The notes under the pieces were generated by a model. That model did not search any database. It saw only the letters and a program-made list of their open reading frames with translations, and had not been told where the DNA came from. A stretch of DNA of 45,103 bases. Source: Synergistota bacterium (GTDB lineage: Bacteria > Synergistota > Synergistia > Synergistales > Synergistaceae). Made by a program: the position numbers and the translations under genes. This document shows, piece after piece, positions 15,730-24,759 of this stretch. The DNA lies in assembly GCA_023450745.1 (NCBI GenBank), contig JAEXGR010000067.1, positions 1 through 45,103 of the forward strand, given 5' to 3'. Each line of letters begins with the position of its first letter. The first letter of the stretch is position 1.

Positions 15730-17088
15730 TCAGCGAAGTTCATCGCAAACCTGCTTTATCGCGGCGTCGAGCGCGGAGATGAGAATATCGACCTCTTCGT
15801 GGCTGATGGTGATCGGAGGGGTGATTTGGAGATGATCGCCACGCACGCCATCGGCGGAGCCGCCTCCGGGATAGGGAACGATGCCGCGCTCAAGGCAATA
15901 TTCTGTGATCTTGCCCTTGATGTTCTGTTTTGTCTCAAAAGGCTCTTTGGTGGTTTTGTCGCGTACAAATTCAATGCCGCACATCAAGCCTTTACCGCGC
16001 ACGTCGCCGACGATAGGATATTTGTACAGCTCTTCGAGTTTGGCGAGGAGATATTCGCCCTGTGCGGCGGCATTGTCGATATAATGCTCACGTTCGATAA
16101 TTTCCATCACCTTGCAGGCGATTCCTGTCGAAAGAGGGTTGCCGGCGTAGGTATGTCCGTGATGGAAACTTCCGGAACCATCGATCATGATGGCGTTAAA
16201 AATCTTATCCGACGCGACGGCCGCTCCAATCGGAGTATATCCGCAGCTCATCCCCTTTGCGGTGCAGAGGATATCGGGGACCGCGCCGCCGAAATGTTCC
16301 ACCGCCATTTTTTTCCCGGTCCGTCCGCATCCCGCCATAACCTCGTCATCGATCCACAGGATGTCATATTTGTCGCAAATGCTCCGTATCATCTGGAAGT
16401 ATACCGGCGCGGGGTGAATCCCCGGGCAAGCGGAGCCGACGACCGGTTCGCTTATAAAGGCCATGACATTCTCCGGCCCCTGGCGAAGTATCTCGGACTC
16501 AAGAGCTTCCGCGGCTTTGATGCTTGTTTCCATCAGCGTGTCGCAGCCCCATGGATTGCGATAGTGGTAGAACTGGGGTATTTTGGGGAACTGCAGCAGT
16601 ATCGGGTCAAAAACTTTTTTGCGGCCGCTGATGCCCGTGACGGAAAGCGCTCCCAGCGTATTTCCATGAAAACCGTTCCACTTCGATATTACCTTCCATT
16701 TACTGCTGGAGCCGTCGCGCTCGATGAAGTATTGGCGGGCCATTTTCAGAGCTGTCTCCACCGCCTCGCTTCCGCCTGAAACGAAGTATACGTGATCGAG
16801 GTCTCCGGGCGTCCAAGAGGCGAGTTTTTCAGCGCACTCCTCGATCGTATCCACCGTCCACCTTGAAAGGTGCGTAAAGGCTATCCTCGCCATTTGCCCG
16901 CGGGCGTAATCGGCGATCTCGGCGTTGCCGTGGCCGATATTGGCGACCGCCGACCCGGAGCATGCGTCAAGATACCTTTTCCCGTTCTCGTCATAGAGAA
17001 AGACGCCTTCGCCCTTCACTATCTTCGGGTAACGCCATGTCTGTGTCCTGTAAAATACGTTGTTGCGCGGTGCGTTGTTTTCTGCCAT
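15730..17088 (-). CDS. Class III (omega) aminotransferase
   Basis: The 452-residue PLP enzyme belongs to the class III aminotransferases. It has YLDACSGSAVANIGHGN at the N terminus, FVSGGSEAVETALKMARQY for phosphate binding, ILWIDDEVMAGCGRTGK with the PLP aspartate (WIDDE), CTAKGMSCGYTPIGA with the Schiff-base lysine (about 277) and HTYAGNPLSTG. Members use pyruvate or 2-oxoglutarate as amino acceptor and act on omega- or beta-amino acids or amines; the substrate is open here. The ATG at 17088 follows AGGAGG by nine bases. It sits third in an operon with a hydroxyacid dehydrogenase, an IlvD/Edd dehydratase and GltS. Confidence 0.9.
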   Translation of the reverse strand: MAENNAPRNNVFYRTQTWRYPKIVKGEGVFLYDENGKRYLDACSGSAVANIGHGNAEIADYARGQMARIAFTHLSRWTVDTIEECAEKLASWTPGDLDHVYFVSGGSEAVETALKMARQYFIERDGSSSKWKVISKWNGFHGNTLGALSVTGISGRKKVFDPILLQFPKIPQFYHYRNPWGCDTLMETSIKAAEALESEILRQGPENVMAFISEPVVGSACPGIHPAPVYFQMIRSICDKYDILWIDDEVMAGCGRTGKKMAVEHFGGAVPDILCTAKGMSCGYTPIGAAVASDKIFNAIMIDGSGSFHHGHTYAGNPLSTGIACKVMEIIEREHYIDNAAAQGEYLLAKLEELYKYPIVGDVRGKGLMCGIEFVRDKTTKEPFETKQNIKGKITEYCLERGIVPYPGGGSADGVRGDHLQITPPITISHEEVDILISALDAAIKQVCDELR

Positions 17089-17120
17089 GATATATAACCT
17101 CCTGATTGATATTTTATTTT

Positions 17121-18800
17121 TTAATGATTTGTGCCGCCGCACAGCCAGACGGCGCCCTCGTCAGCGCCCCGCACTCCCTGGCGGTAAGCCTCAAGGATCC
17201 CGTCGGCCTTTCGTGCCGGCCTGACGGCTTTTTTCCGCCGTTCTTCCAGAATTTCATCGGAGACGAATAGCGTCAGGGACTTTTTATCAAGGTCGATCTC
17301 GATGACATCGCCGTTTTGCACAAGACCGATAACGCCGCCGTCCCACGCCTCCGGCGTAATGTGGCCGACGCACGGGCCTCTGGTGGCTCCTGAAAAGCGG
17401 CCGTCGGTGATCATGGCCACTGACGTATGCAGCCCCATTCCGACAAGCATCGCCGCCGGTATTGACATCTCCCGCATGCCGGGGCCTCCCTTGGGGCCCT
17501 CGTAGCGGATCACGAGAACCGATCCCTTGGAGACGGAGCCGCCCAGCAGATAATCGCGAACCTCCTCTTCCGAATTAAAAACGACTGCCGGCCCCTTATG
17601 GCGATACATGCTGGGATCGACCCCCGTCTTCTTTACCACTGCGCCCCGGGGGGCGAGATTTCCAAAAAGGATCGAATAGCATCCGTTCTGAAATTTTGAA
17701 TCAGCCGGCTTGGAAATAACATCTGCGCAATCACCATGTGGAGATGTCCCTATATGATCTTTCAGCGTGCCCCCCATAGCCGTAGGAAGGCTTGTGTCGA
17801 TGTAACCGGCAATTTCCCGCAACACGGAAAGGACGCCGCCGGCGCGGTGGTAGTCGCTGATGTTATATTCCGAGGCGGGTTTGAACTTCGTCACTACGGG
17901 GACGGCGGATTGTTCCCTGTCAAAATCGGAGAGGGAGATGGGGTGTCCCATAGCTCTGGAGATCGCCGGAATATGCAGCGCGGCGTTTGTCGAGCCGCCG
18001 GTGGCGGAGATATAGCGGATTCCGTTGTTGAGCGAGGCTGGATTAAATATTTTTGAGAAAGAAGTCTTGTCCCTAACCAGTTCGACCACACGTTCTCCGA
18101 CGTCTCTTGCCTGTCTGGATTTTTCTGAAGCGCAGAAAAGCATCGTCGAACTTCCAAACGGAGCGACGCCTACGGCCTCTAAAAAAGACCCCATCGTGTT
18201 TGCCGTACCGTACATTGAACATGTCCCCTGAGAGAAGCAGATATTCTTCTTCCAGTCAGAAAAAGTCGCCGCATCTATTCTGCCGCTGTTGACTTTGCCG
18301 ATGGCCTCTTTAAGGTCGCATGTAACGTAGTTCTTTCCGCAGCTTTGATATGGCAGCATTGCCCCCGCCGTGAGAAAAAGCGCGGGAAGGTCGAGTTCCG
18401 TGGCCGCCATAAGCATGCCGGGGACGATTTTGTCGCAGGAGCAGAGAAAAACCAGTCCGTCGAATCCATGCGCTTTGACCATCGCCTCAATGGAAGCCGC
18501 AATAAGATCCCGCTGAGGAAGTACATAGTGCATCCCCTTTCCCTGCGCCATTCCGTCGCATGGCGCGGGAACGCAAAACTCAGCCGGCGCGCCTCCGGCC
18601 GCCCATACGCCCTCCTTTACATAAAGCGCCAGTTGAGAGAGCGGCTTATGGCCGGGGTTCACGTCGTTGCAGGAATTGACGATGCCGATAATAGGTTTCG
18701 CGAGGTCTTTGCCGCGATACCCGACTGACGACATCAGTCCCTCGTAATAGGCCTCGGTTATGTTCTGCGGATCTCCGCGTTTCTCCGCCCCGCCCATCAC
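17121..18800 (-). CDS. IlvD/Edd family dehydratase
   Basis: The 559-residue protein has the cluster cysteines and surrounding motifs of the IlvD/Edd family: VNSCNDVNPGHK near residue 42, FLCSCDKIVPGMLMA near 118 and FSQGTCSMYGTANTM near 190, then ATGGSTNAALHIPA and the C-terminal ITDGRFSGATRGPCVGHITPEA. These Fe-S enzymes remove water from 2,3-dihydroxy acids to give 2-keto acids. IlvD itself serves branched-chain amino acid synthesis, but no other ilv gene is here. The neighbours and the RpiR regulator point to a catabolic sugar-acid or hydroxy-acid substrate. The start overlaps the previous stop in ATGA, so translation is coupled. Confidence 0.9.
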   Translation of the reverse strand: MMGGAEKRGDPQNITEAYYEGLMSSVGYRGKDLAKPIIGIVNSCNDVNPGHKPLSQLALYVKEGVWAAGGAPAEFCVPAPCDGMAQGKGMHYVLPQRDLIAASIEAMVKAHGFDGLVFLCSCDKIVPGMLMAATELDLPALFLTAGAMLPYQSCGKNYVTCDLKEAIGKVNSGRIDAATFSDWKKNICFSQGTCSMYGTANTMGSFLEAVGVAPFGSSTMLFCASEKSRQARDVGERVVELVRDKTSFSKIFNPASLNNGIRYISATGGSTNAALHIPAISRAMGHPISLSDFDREQSAVPVVTKFKPASEYNISDYHRAGGVLSVLREIAGYIDTSLPTAMGGTLKDHIGTSPHGDCADVISKPADSKFQNGCYSILFGNLAPRGAVVKKTGVDPSMYRHKGPAVVFNSEEEVRDYLLGGSVSKGSVLVIRYEGPKGGPGMREMSIPAAMLVGMGLHTSVAMITDGRFSGATRGPCVGHITPEAWDGGVIGLVQNGDVIEIDLDKKSLTLFVSDEILEERRKKAVRPARKADGILEAYRQGVRGADEGAVWLCGGTNH

Positions 18801-19693
18801 GCCTGCGCTCCCGTGCGAAAAACTACGCCGAGCAATTCCTCATAGACCTTTATCATCGCGCCCTTGTCTTCTCCGCCGAGTCCGCGCCGCAGCGCCATTT
18901 GATATGTCGACGTCGCCGCGCCCAATACCGGCAGCGGTATCCCGTTGTTGGCGGAAAGTTCCGCCGCGCTGACGAGATCTTTATACGCGCTTTCCATAAA
19001 ATACCCTTGGGAAAATATTCCCTTGAGCACTCGGGGAATAAAAAATTCAGACGCGTAGCTTCTGCCGGTTCCACTGTTGACGATCTCTCCCACTTTTTCC
19101 GGATCGAGCCCCAGCTTCACAGCCATCGGCAGTATCTCCGCCAAAGCCGCGGCGTTGATATCGAACAAAAGCTGATTGATTAATTTTGCGAGCTGGCCGC
19201 ATCCGGGCCCGCCCATAAAGAGGATCTTGCTGCCAATCATTTCAAAATAGGGCCTTACATATTCAAAGGTTTCATAGTCGCCGCCGCACATCACAGAAAG
19301 AGTGCCGTCTTTGGCGCGCGCCTCCATTCCAGAAACCGGGGCGTCAAGAAAACGCACTCCTTTTGCCATAAGGGCGTCGTGGAGTTTTACCGTCGCGTCA
19401 TAAGATATGGTGCTTAAGTCCGCCACAACTTGCCCGCGAGACAGCTTCTGCAAAAGGCCGTTATCGCCGGTCAGTATATTTTCAACTACCCGCGCGTTTG
19501 GCAGAGAAAGAAAGATGATATCTGCCGACGCAATTTGGTGGATATTACCCACCGGATTTGCTCCAATTTCTGAAAGTTCCCGATAACAGGCGTCGGAAAC
19601 GTCGTAGGCCATTACCTCGTCCTTGTGCTTTATCGCTAGGTTTACAGCCATATTCTTACCCATTTTCCCTAAACCAACAAACCCAAGCTTCAC
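18797..19693 (-). CDS. NAD(P)-dependent beta-hydroxyacid dehydrogenase
   Basis: This 298-residue protein is of the 3-hydroxyisobutyrate dehydrogenase / tartronate semialdehyde reductase family. The Rossmann start KLGFVGLGKMGKNMAVNLA, FLDAPVSGMEARAKDGTLSV (the substrate-binding DAPVSG motif), GGPGCGQLAKLINQLL with the catalytic lysine, and the C-terminal YFMESAYKDLVSAAE are all present. These enzymes interconvert a beta-hydroxy acid and its semialdehyde or oxo acid. The exact substrate cannot be told. It is the first gene of the operon under the promoter at 19740-19768, opposite the RpiR regulator gene. Confidence 0.9.
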   Translation of the reverse strand: MKLGFVGLGKMGKNMAVNLAIKHKDEVMAYDVSDACYRELSEIGANPVGNIHQIASADIIFLSLPNARVVENILTGDNGLLQKLSRGQVVADLSTISYDATVKLHDALMAKGVRFLDAPVSGMEARAKDGTLSVMCGGDYETFEYVRPYFEMIGSKILFMGGPGCGQLAKLINQLLFDINAAALAEILPMAVKLGLDPEKVGEIVNSGTGRSYASEFFIPRVLKGIFSQGYFMESAYKDLVSAAELSANNGIPLPVLGAATSTYQMALRRGLGGEDKGAMIKVYEELLGVVFRTGAQA

Positions 19694-19739
19694 CGGAACC
19701 GCTCCTTTACTCTTTTTTTATAAAAGCGACAATACGGGT

Positions 19740-19768
19740 AAAATACATCATATTGTGGAATAAGTCAA
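19740..19768 (-). promoter_or_regulatory. Promoter of the hydroxyacid dehydrogenase operon
   Basis: On the minus strand TTGACT (19763-19768) and TATTTT (19740-19745) are 17 bases apart. The inverted-repeat operator at 19781-19805 begins 12 bases upstream of the -35 box, a place fitting activation or looping repression. Confidence 0.6.
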
Positions 19769-19780
19769 TTATTTTATGTA

Positions 19781-19805
19781 AAATAATGGATTATTTCCGT
19801 TATTT
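19781..19805. promoter_or_regulatory. Candidate RpiR operator, 25-bp inverted repeat
   Basis: AAATAATGGA (19781-19790) and TCCGTTATTT (19796-19805) form an inverted repeat with one mismatch and a five-base spacer. A third half-site, AAATAACGGA, stands at 19871-19880 and is the exact reverse complement of the right arm. The wider stretch ATGTAAAATAAyGGA is repeated at 19776-19790 and 19866-19880 with 14 of 15 bases equal. Confidence 0.75.
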
Positions 19806-19845
19806 AAACTAAAAAATAATATTTTATATTAAAATTGATTTTTTC

Positions 19846-19880
19846 TTGCGAAAAGCCGGGCCCTCATGTAAAATAACGGA
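19846..19880 (+). promoter_or_regulatory. Promoter of the RpiR gene with overlapping half-site
   Basis: TTGCGA (19846-19851) and TAAAAT (19869-19874) are 17 bases apart on the plus strand. The half-site ATGTAAAATAACGGA (19866-19880) covers the -10 box, so a protein bound there would block its own gene. Confidence 0.65.
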
Positions 19881-19915
19881 GAAAATTCATCAATAAAAAT
19901 CGGAGATGGCACTTT

Positions 19916-20788
19916 ATGAATAAAACGGATTCCGGTCCTTTAATCCCCGCGGGGAACGCCATGGAACGCATCAGAATGATGCAGCCCTCTTTCAGCAAAA
20001 GCCACAAAAAGATCGCGGACTTCATTTTGCAAAACTATGAAAAGGCTGTTTTTTTGACATCGTTCAAGATGGGGCAGCAATGCGGCGTCAGCGAATCGAG
20101 TATCATCAGATTTGCCACGACGCTTGGCTATTCCGGATATTCCGAGTTTCAGCGCGAGATACAGGATTTGCTGAAAACCCAAATCACCATGTCGCAGCGG
20201 CTGAAAGAAACCTCGTTAAGCGGCGACGGCGGAATTATGCGGGGCATGATGCAAAAGGGGATAGACGGTATCCAGTATGCGATGATTAATCTCAATGAAA
20301 AAGATTTTGACCGGGCGGTCGCCGTGCTGTCGCAGGCGAAGAGAGTATTTCTCGTCGGTTCGAGAAGCTCCTATGGACTGGTCTATTACTTCGCGTTCGT
20401 CCTCAACTGGATCAGAGAGTCGGTGTTTGCGGTCAATTGCAGCAATGAAGCTATAGATTATTTAGCGACGCTGACCGAGGACGACGCCGTATTGGCAATA
20501 AGCCTGCCTAAATACCCCAAATCCACGGTCGACGCTTTGGAGGCGGCGCGCAGCAGGGGCGCTCATACGATAGCCATCACCGATACGATGACCTCTCCGC
20601 TCATACCTCACTCTGAAATATCCTTGCTTGTATATACGGAGCTGCTCTCATATTCAGATAATATCGCCCCTGTGATGTGCCTGATAACCGCCCTGCTGAC
20701 CGCCATCGGCGCCGCAGATCCGCAGAAAACGGCGGGACTGCTGGAAAAGCACGAAGCCTTGTGGGAGGAATCCGGCATTTACGCGTGA
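19916..20788 (+). CDS. MurR/RpiR family transcriptional regulator
   Basis: The 290-residue protein has the RpiR N-terminal helix-turn-helix domain (about 15-95: SFSKSHKKIADFILQNYEKAVF, then CGVSESSIIRFATTLGYSGY) and a SIS sugar-phosphate binding domain (about 125-265: KRVFLVGSRSSYGLVYYFA, LAISLPKYPKSTVDALEAAR). Such regulators sense a phosphorylated sugar or related metabolite. GGAGATGG precedes the start. It is divergent from the dehydrogenase-dehydratase-aminotransferase-GltS operon, and inverted repeats in the shared gap suggest that it controls both that operon and itself. The effector is unknown. Confidence 0.93.
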   Translation: MNKTDSGPLIPAGNAMERIRMMQPSFSKSHKKIADFILQNYEKAVFLTSFKMGQQCGVSESSIIRFATTLGYSGYSEFQREIQDLLKTQITMSQRLKETSLSGDGGIMRGMMQKGIDGIQYAMINLNEKDFDRAVAVLSQAKRVFLVGSRSSYGLVYYFAFVLNWIRESVFAVNCSNEAIDYLATLTEDDAVLAISLPKYPKSTVDALEAARSRGAHTIAITDTMTSPLIPHSEISLLVYTELLSYSDNIAPVMCLITALLTAIGAADPQKTAGLLEKHEALWEESGIYA

Positions 20789-20867
20789 GAGAGCGGTAAA
20801 AAAATCGTCACGGGCTGGAGTGATCACAATTTCTCCGCCCGCGCCGATTTTGTATTTTTCCGTACGT

Positions 20868-22043
20868 TTATTTTTTGAGGAAGTCCGCCGCGAACTGCGC
20901 CGCGAGGGCGGCTCCCAGCGGCAGCACCTTTTCGTCTACGGTGTAGCTTTCGTGATGGTTCGACATGCCCGACCCGGGGACCTCCTTGCTGCGTCCGCCG
21001 ATGAAGCCGTAGACTCCCGGCGCCTTCTCCATGAGGAAGGAAAAGTCTTCCGAGCCCATCAGTTTTTCAAAGGGGACGAGCGACGCTTCGCCGAATATTT
21101 TCGCCGCCGCGCCGCGCGCCGTCTCCACAATCTTTTCGTCGGCGTTGATGACGGCGGGGCAGAGGTATTTGTAGTCGAGCTCCGCGGTGCAGCCGTAGGC
21201 CGCCGCCACCTCTTCGGCGGTCTTTCTGATCATGGCTTCCATCTCCATGCGGAACTTCGGGTCGAAGGTGCGCACGGTGCCGTCCATAGCGGCCCGGTCG
21301 GCGACGATGTTGAAGCGCTGCCCCGCGTCGAAGGTGCCGGTCGTGAGGACGAGTGAGTTGAGCGGGTTGTTGACGCGGCTGACGATCGTCTGGAGCGCCA
21401 TGATGACGGCGGAGGCGGCGACGACGGCGTCGTGTCCAAGGTGCGGCGCGGAGCCGTGGCTCGCCTCTCCTTTGACGGTCAACGTGAACATATCGCAGGA
21501 GGCCATGCGTTCTCCGGGGGCGATATTGACCGTACCGGCGTCGAGCAGCCCCCAGACGTGCGCGCCGTAGACGGCGTCGATTCCCTCCATCAGGCCGCGG
21601 GCGACGGCTCCTTTAGCGCCGAGGGCAAATTCCTCGGCGGGCTGGAAGAAAAATTTTACCGTGCCGGCCAGTTCTTCGCGTATCTCCGTGAGGATCTTGG
21701 CCGCGCCGAGCTGCATCGCGATATGGGCGTCGTGGCCGCAGGCGTGCATTTTTCCCTCGTTCTGCGAGGCGAAGGGAAGGCCCGTCGCCTCCCTCACGGG
21801 CAGGGCGTCGATGTCGGCGCGCAGCAGCACGGCCGGCCCCGGCCTTGCGCCCGCGAGCGTGGCGACGCAGCCGTACATGCCCTCGAAGCGCTCGACGGGA
21901 AGCCCCATCGCCTCAAGGTCCTTTACGATGGCCGCCGTCGTCTCTTTTTCCTGTTCCGTGAGTTCGGGACGGGCGTGGTAATAGCGGCGCCTTTCCACGA
22001 TGTAATCGTTGTATTTTGCGGCGAGAGCCTTGATGTCAGCCAT
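20868..22043 (-). CDS. M20-family amidohydrolase, second tandem copy
   Basis: This 391-residue metallo-amidohydrolase belongs to the M20D group (aminoacylase, IAA-amino acid and hippurate hydrolase type). The metal-binding signature GKMHACGHDAHIAMQLGAAKI (about 95-115) and FQPAEEFALGAKG with the catalytic glutamates are intact, and HGSAPHLGHDAVVAAS marks the dimerisation lid domain. These enzymes cut N-acyl amino acids or related amides. It resembles the gene just upstream over its whole length, so the two arose by duplication. The ATG at 22043 lies one base behind the upstream stop, so the genes are coupled. A cytoplasmic location is likely since no signal peptide is seen. Confidence 0.92.
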   Translation of the reverse strand: MADIKALAAKYNDYIVERRRYYHARPELTEQEKETTAAIVKDLEAMGLPVERFEGMYGCVATLAGARPGPAVLLRADIDALPVREATGLPFASQNEGKMHACGHDAHIAMQLGAAKILTEIREELAGTVKFFFQPAEEFALGAKGAVARGLMEGIDAVYGAHVWGLLDAGTVNIAPGERMASCDMFTLTVKGEASHGSAPHLGHDAVVAASAVIMALQTIVSRVNNPLNSLVLTTGTFDAGQRFNIVADRAAMDGTVRTFDPKFRMEMEAMIRKTAEEVAAAYGCTAELDYKYLCPAVINADEKIVETARGAAAKIFGEASLVPFEKLMGSEDFSFLMEKAPGVYGFIGGRSKEVPGSGMSNHHESYTVDEKVLPLGAALAAQFAADFLKK

Positions 22044-22044
22044 A

Positions 22045-23226
22045 TCAGTCCGCCGTCCTTTCGTCGGTGAAATCCTTTGCGAACTGCGCGTAGAGCGCCG
22101 CGCCGCGGTGCAGCGCCTCCTCGTCGACGGTGAATTTGTCGCTGTGGTTTGAGTAGACAATACCGCGGTCGGGATTGAGAGCGCCGATGAAGCCGTAGAA
22201 GCCGGGGACCTTCTCCATAAAGTAGGCGAAGTCTTCCGAGCCCGTCAGGCGCGGCATCGTCGTGAGGATTTCCTCGCCGTAGAGCTTCACGGCGGCGTTT
22301 CTCGCGATTCGGTTGAGGTCGTCGTGGTCGTTGATGATCGGCCCCGGGAACCGGTCGTATTGCAGCTCGGCTTCGCAGCCGAGAGCCTCGGCGGTGTTTT
22401 TGACGATCTTCTCCAGCTGTTTGTCGATCGTCTTGCGCAGTTCGCGCGAGTAGGTGCGCACCGTCCCCTCCATCACCGCCTCGCTGGCGATGATGTTGAA
22501 GCGCTGCCCGCCGTGTACGGTGCCGATGGAGACGACGAGCGTGTTGAGCGGGTCGTTGACACGGCTGACGAAGGTCTGGAGATTCATGACGATCGAGGCC
22601 GCCGCGACGACGGCGTCGTGGCCGAGGTGCGGCGCGGAGCCGTGGGCGGAAAGTCCTTTGACGGTGATCTTGAAGTTGTCGCAGGAGGCCATGCGCCCGC
22701 CGGGCTCAAGGCTCATGAGGGGGGCGTCGAGCGTGCCCCAGATGTGCATGCCGAAGATGGCGTCGACGCCGTCGAGGCAGCCCCTCGCGACGTAATACTC
22801 CGCGCCGTGGCAGGATTCCTCCGCCGACTGGAACAGGAGCTTCACCGTGCCGCGGAGGTCCTCTTTCATCTCGCTGAGGATCTTGGCCGCGCCGAGCAGC
22901 ATCGCGATGTGCGCGTCGTGTCCGCAGGCGTGCATCTTGCCTTCATTTTTCGAGGCGAAGGGCAGCCCCGTCTTCTCTACCGAGGGCAGCGCGTCGATGT
23001 CGGCGCGCAGCATTACCACGGGGCCGGGCCTGGCGCCGCTGATCGTCCCGATAAGGCCGTAATAGTCGGGAAAGGTCTCGACGGGAATTCCCATTGCCTC
23101 GAGCTCGCCCCTGATCGCCGCCGTCGTCTCTTTTTCTTCAAAGGAGAGTTCGGGATGGGCGTGGAACCGGCGCCGCTGGGCGACGATATAATCATTGTGC
23201 CTTTCGGCCGCTTCTTTTATCTTCAT
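22045..23226 (-). CDS. M20-family amidohydrolase, first tandem copy
   Basis: This 393-residue protein has the same M20D layout as its downstream neighbour: HAHPELSFEEKETTAAIR, GKMHACGHDAHIAMLLGAAKI, FQSAEESCHGAEYYVARG and HGSAPHLGHDAVVAA. The one visible change near the active site is QSAEES where the partner has QPAEEF; both keep the paired glutamates. AGGAGG lies seven bases before the start. It is 92 bases behind a permease gene. The group looks like an uptake-and-cleavage unit for N-acylated amino acids or short peptides, with two hydrolases of different preference; the substrates are inferred only. Confidence 0.92.
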   Translation of the reverse strand: MKIKEAAERHNDYIVAQRRRFHAHPELSFEEKETTAAIRGELEAMGIPVETFPDYYGLIGTISGARPGPVVMLRADIDALPSVEKTGLPFASKNEGKMHACGHDAHIAMLLGAAKILSEMKEDLRGTVKLLFQSAEESCHGAEYYVARGCLDGVDAIFGMHIWGTLDAPLMSLEPGGRMASCDNFKITVKGLSAHGSAPHLGHDAVVAAASIVMNLQTFVSRVNDPLNTLVVSIGTVHGGQRFNIIASEAVMEGTVRTYSRELRKTIDKQLEKIVKNTAEALGCEAELQYDRFPGPIINDHDDLNRIARNAAVKLYGEEILTTMPRLTGSEDFAYFMEKVPGFYGFIGALNPDRGIVYSNHSDKFTVDEEALHRGAALYAQFAKDFTDERTAD

Positions 23227-23318
23227 TTCAAGCCTCCTAATTTAAATCCCCGGTGTTTGGCAAGCCAAAAGCTTGTTTCGCCGGTCCGGCGCGGACGGCG
23301 CGCCTTTCCGGCGGTTCT

Positions 23319-24515
23319 TTAAAGCAGCCCGATAAATATACCGGCGATCACGACCGAGGTGATCGTAACGGTGACGAAGCCGCCGACGATCATCTGCGGC
23401 AGCATCGAATCAAGCAGGTACTGATGCTCCTCGGGGGTCTCGGCAAGCGCCTTGACCGACTCTTCCGTTAGGATGTAGTTCGGCGGGAAGCCGTAGAGCG
23501 CCGTCAGCGAAGTCGCGAAGGCCATCTCCCAGCTCACCTTGAGGATCTTGCCGACGACGATTGAAAACACGGCCATCCCCGCGACGCCGACGACGATGAT
23601 CGTCAGCATCGGCCCGATGCACTCGCCGAGCATTTCGGGGGTCGCGTCTTTTAGTCCGGCGAAGACGAAGATCATCAGCACGTACATAAGAAAGCCGTAG
23701 GAACCGGCCTTTTGCAGCGCGTTCTTCTCAAGGAAGCCGATCTCGGTGAAGATGATGCCGAAGAGCAGCGCGAGGACCGCCATGTTGATGCCGGTCGCCT
23801 TTGCCGCGAGGCTGGCGAGCCAGGCGGAGAACATCAGTTTTGCGAGAATGAGAGCCGTCGTCGAATATTTTGCCGGTATCTCGGGGAAGATCCGGTATTT
23901 GAGGACGTCGCTCGTCGCCATGTTGCCGACGGCGGTGTCGACTTTTTCATTTTTGTTCACCTGAACCTCGCCGCTGCGGTATTTGGCGAGCAGGCGGCGT
24001 CCCTCCAGCTTGAGGCAGACGGCGGTCAGCGGGTAGCCGAAGAAGCCCTGCACCGCGTACATCGCGATCGCGAGTACGGCGGCGGTCGTCAGCCCCTTTT
24101 CCGCGGCGGCGGTGTTCATCATCGTCGCGGCGACGATGCCTCCCGTGAGCGGCGGCAGCCCGGCGATGACGTAGGCGCGGCCGACGAGCGGGATGCAGAT
24201 GAACCAGCAGAGGGCGACCATGCCCGCGAGCCCCGCGAGCGTGATGCAGATGATCTTCCACTGGTCAAGCAGCTGGCGGATGGAGATGATCGTCCCCATG
24301 TGGGTGATGCAGAGCATGATGACGAGCGTGCCTCCGAGCGGTGCGCCCATGCCCGCCAAGGCCACGATGTCCTTCGGGAAGAAAGTCCAGTAGCCGAAAA
24401 GGAAAAGAGTCGCGATGACGAAGACCGAGGGTATCCATGCCTTTGTCTTGGTGCCGACAAATTCGCCTATGTAATAGACGACGGCGAGAACTAAAAATGC
24501 CACGATACTGCTCAT
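23319..24515 (-). CDS. Polytopic permease, possibly GltS-like
   Basis: The 398-residue protein is almost all hydrophobic, with about ten to eleven membrane segments. SSIVAFLVLAVVYYIGEFVG is the first, and a loop LPPLTGGIVAATMMNTAAAEKG (about 130-151) recalls the re-entrant SIPMTGGHG loop of the GltS family. That likeness is weak and I do not assign the family firmly. Its place at the head of an operon with two M20 amidohydrolases suggests that it takes up their substrate, an N-acyl amino acid or amide. AGGAGG precedes the start. Topology is clear; substrate is not. Confidence 0.75.
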   Translation of the reverse strand: MSSIVAFLVLAVVYYIGEFVGTKTKAWIPSVFVIATLFLFGYWTFFPKDIVALAGMGAPLGGTLVIMLCITHMGTIISIRQLLDQWKIICITLAGLAGMVALCWFICIPLVGRAYVIAGLPPLTGGIVAATMMNTAAAEKGLTTAAVLAIAMYAVQGFFGYPLTAVCLKLEGRRLLAKYRSGEVQVNKNEKVDTAVGNMATSDVLKYRIFPEIPAKYSTTALILAKLMFSAWLASLAAKATGINMAVLALLFGIIFTEIGFLEKNALQKAGSYGFLMYVLMIFVFAGLKDATPEMLGECIGPMLTIIVVGVAGMAVFSIVVGKILKVSWEMAFATSLTALYGFPPNYILTEESVKALAETPEEHQYLLDSMLPQMIVGGFVTVTITSVVIAGIFIGLL

Positions 24516-24759
24516 AAATATTACCTCCTATACAGATAGAGTCACGTTAATCTATTCTACCGTATATACCGCGGCGTGTGCATTCTTACCGGGCAAAAAG
24601 TTTTTAAAATCACATATTTTTCCTACCATGCCCGGCCTGTTTGTAAAATTTATCTTTCCTTAGGAAAATTTTCCCCAAATTGCGCGCTTTCGCGGTACAA
24701 TGAAAAGAGGTATGTGTTTACATAATTCCCTTTAAGCAATGAGAGGAGTTTTCAGTTAA
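24516..24759. promoter_or_regulatory. Divergent control region, permease and transketolase
   Basis: This 244-base AT-rich gap must hold both promoters. Visible are TACAAT at 24696-24701 as a likely -10 box toward transketolase, without a good -35, and TAGAAT-like boxes toward the permease. A TTTCCTTAGGAAA palindrome lies inside a larger AAAATTT...AAATTTT inverted repeat near 24645-24672 and could be an operator. Confidence 0.4.

Noticed and set aside
17121..18800. IlvD of branched-chain amino acid synthesis
   Set aside because: No other ilv or leu gene is near and the operon context is catabolic, so only the family name was given.
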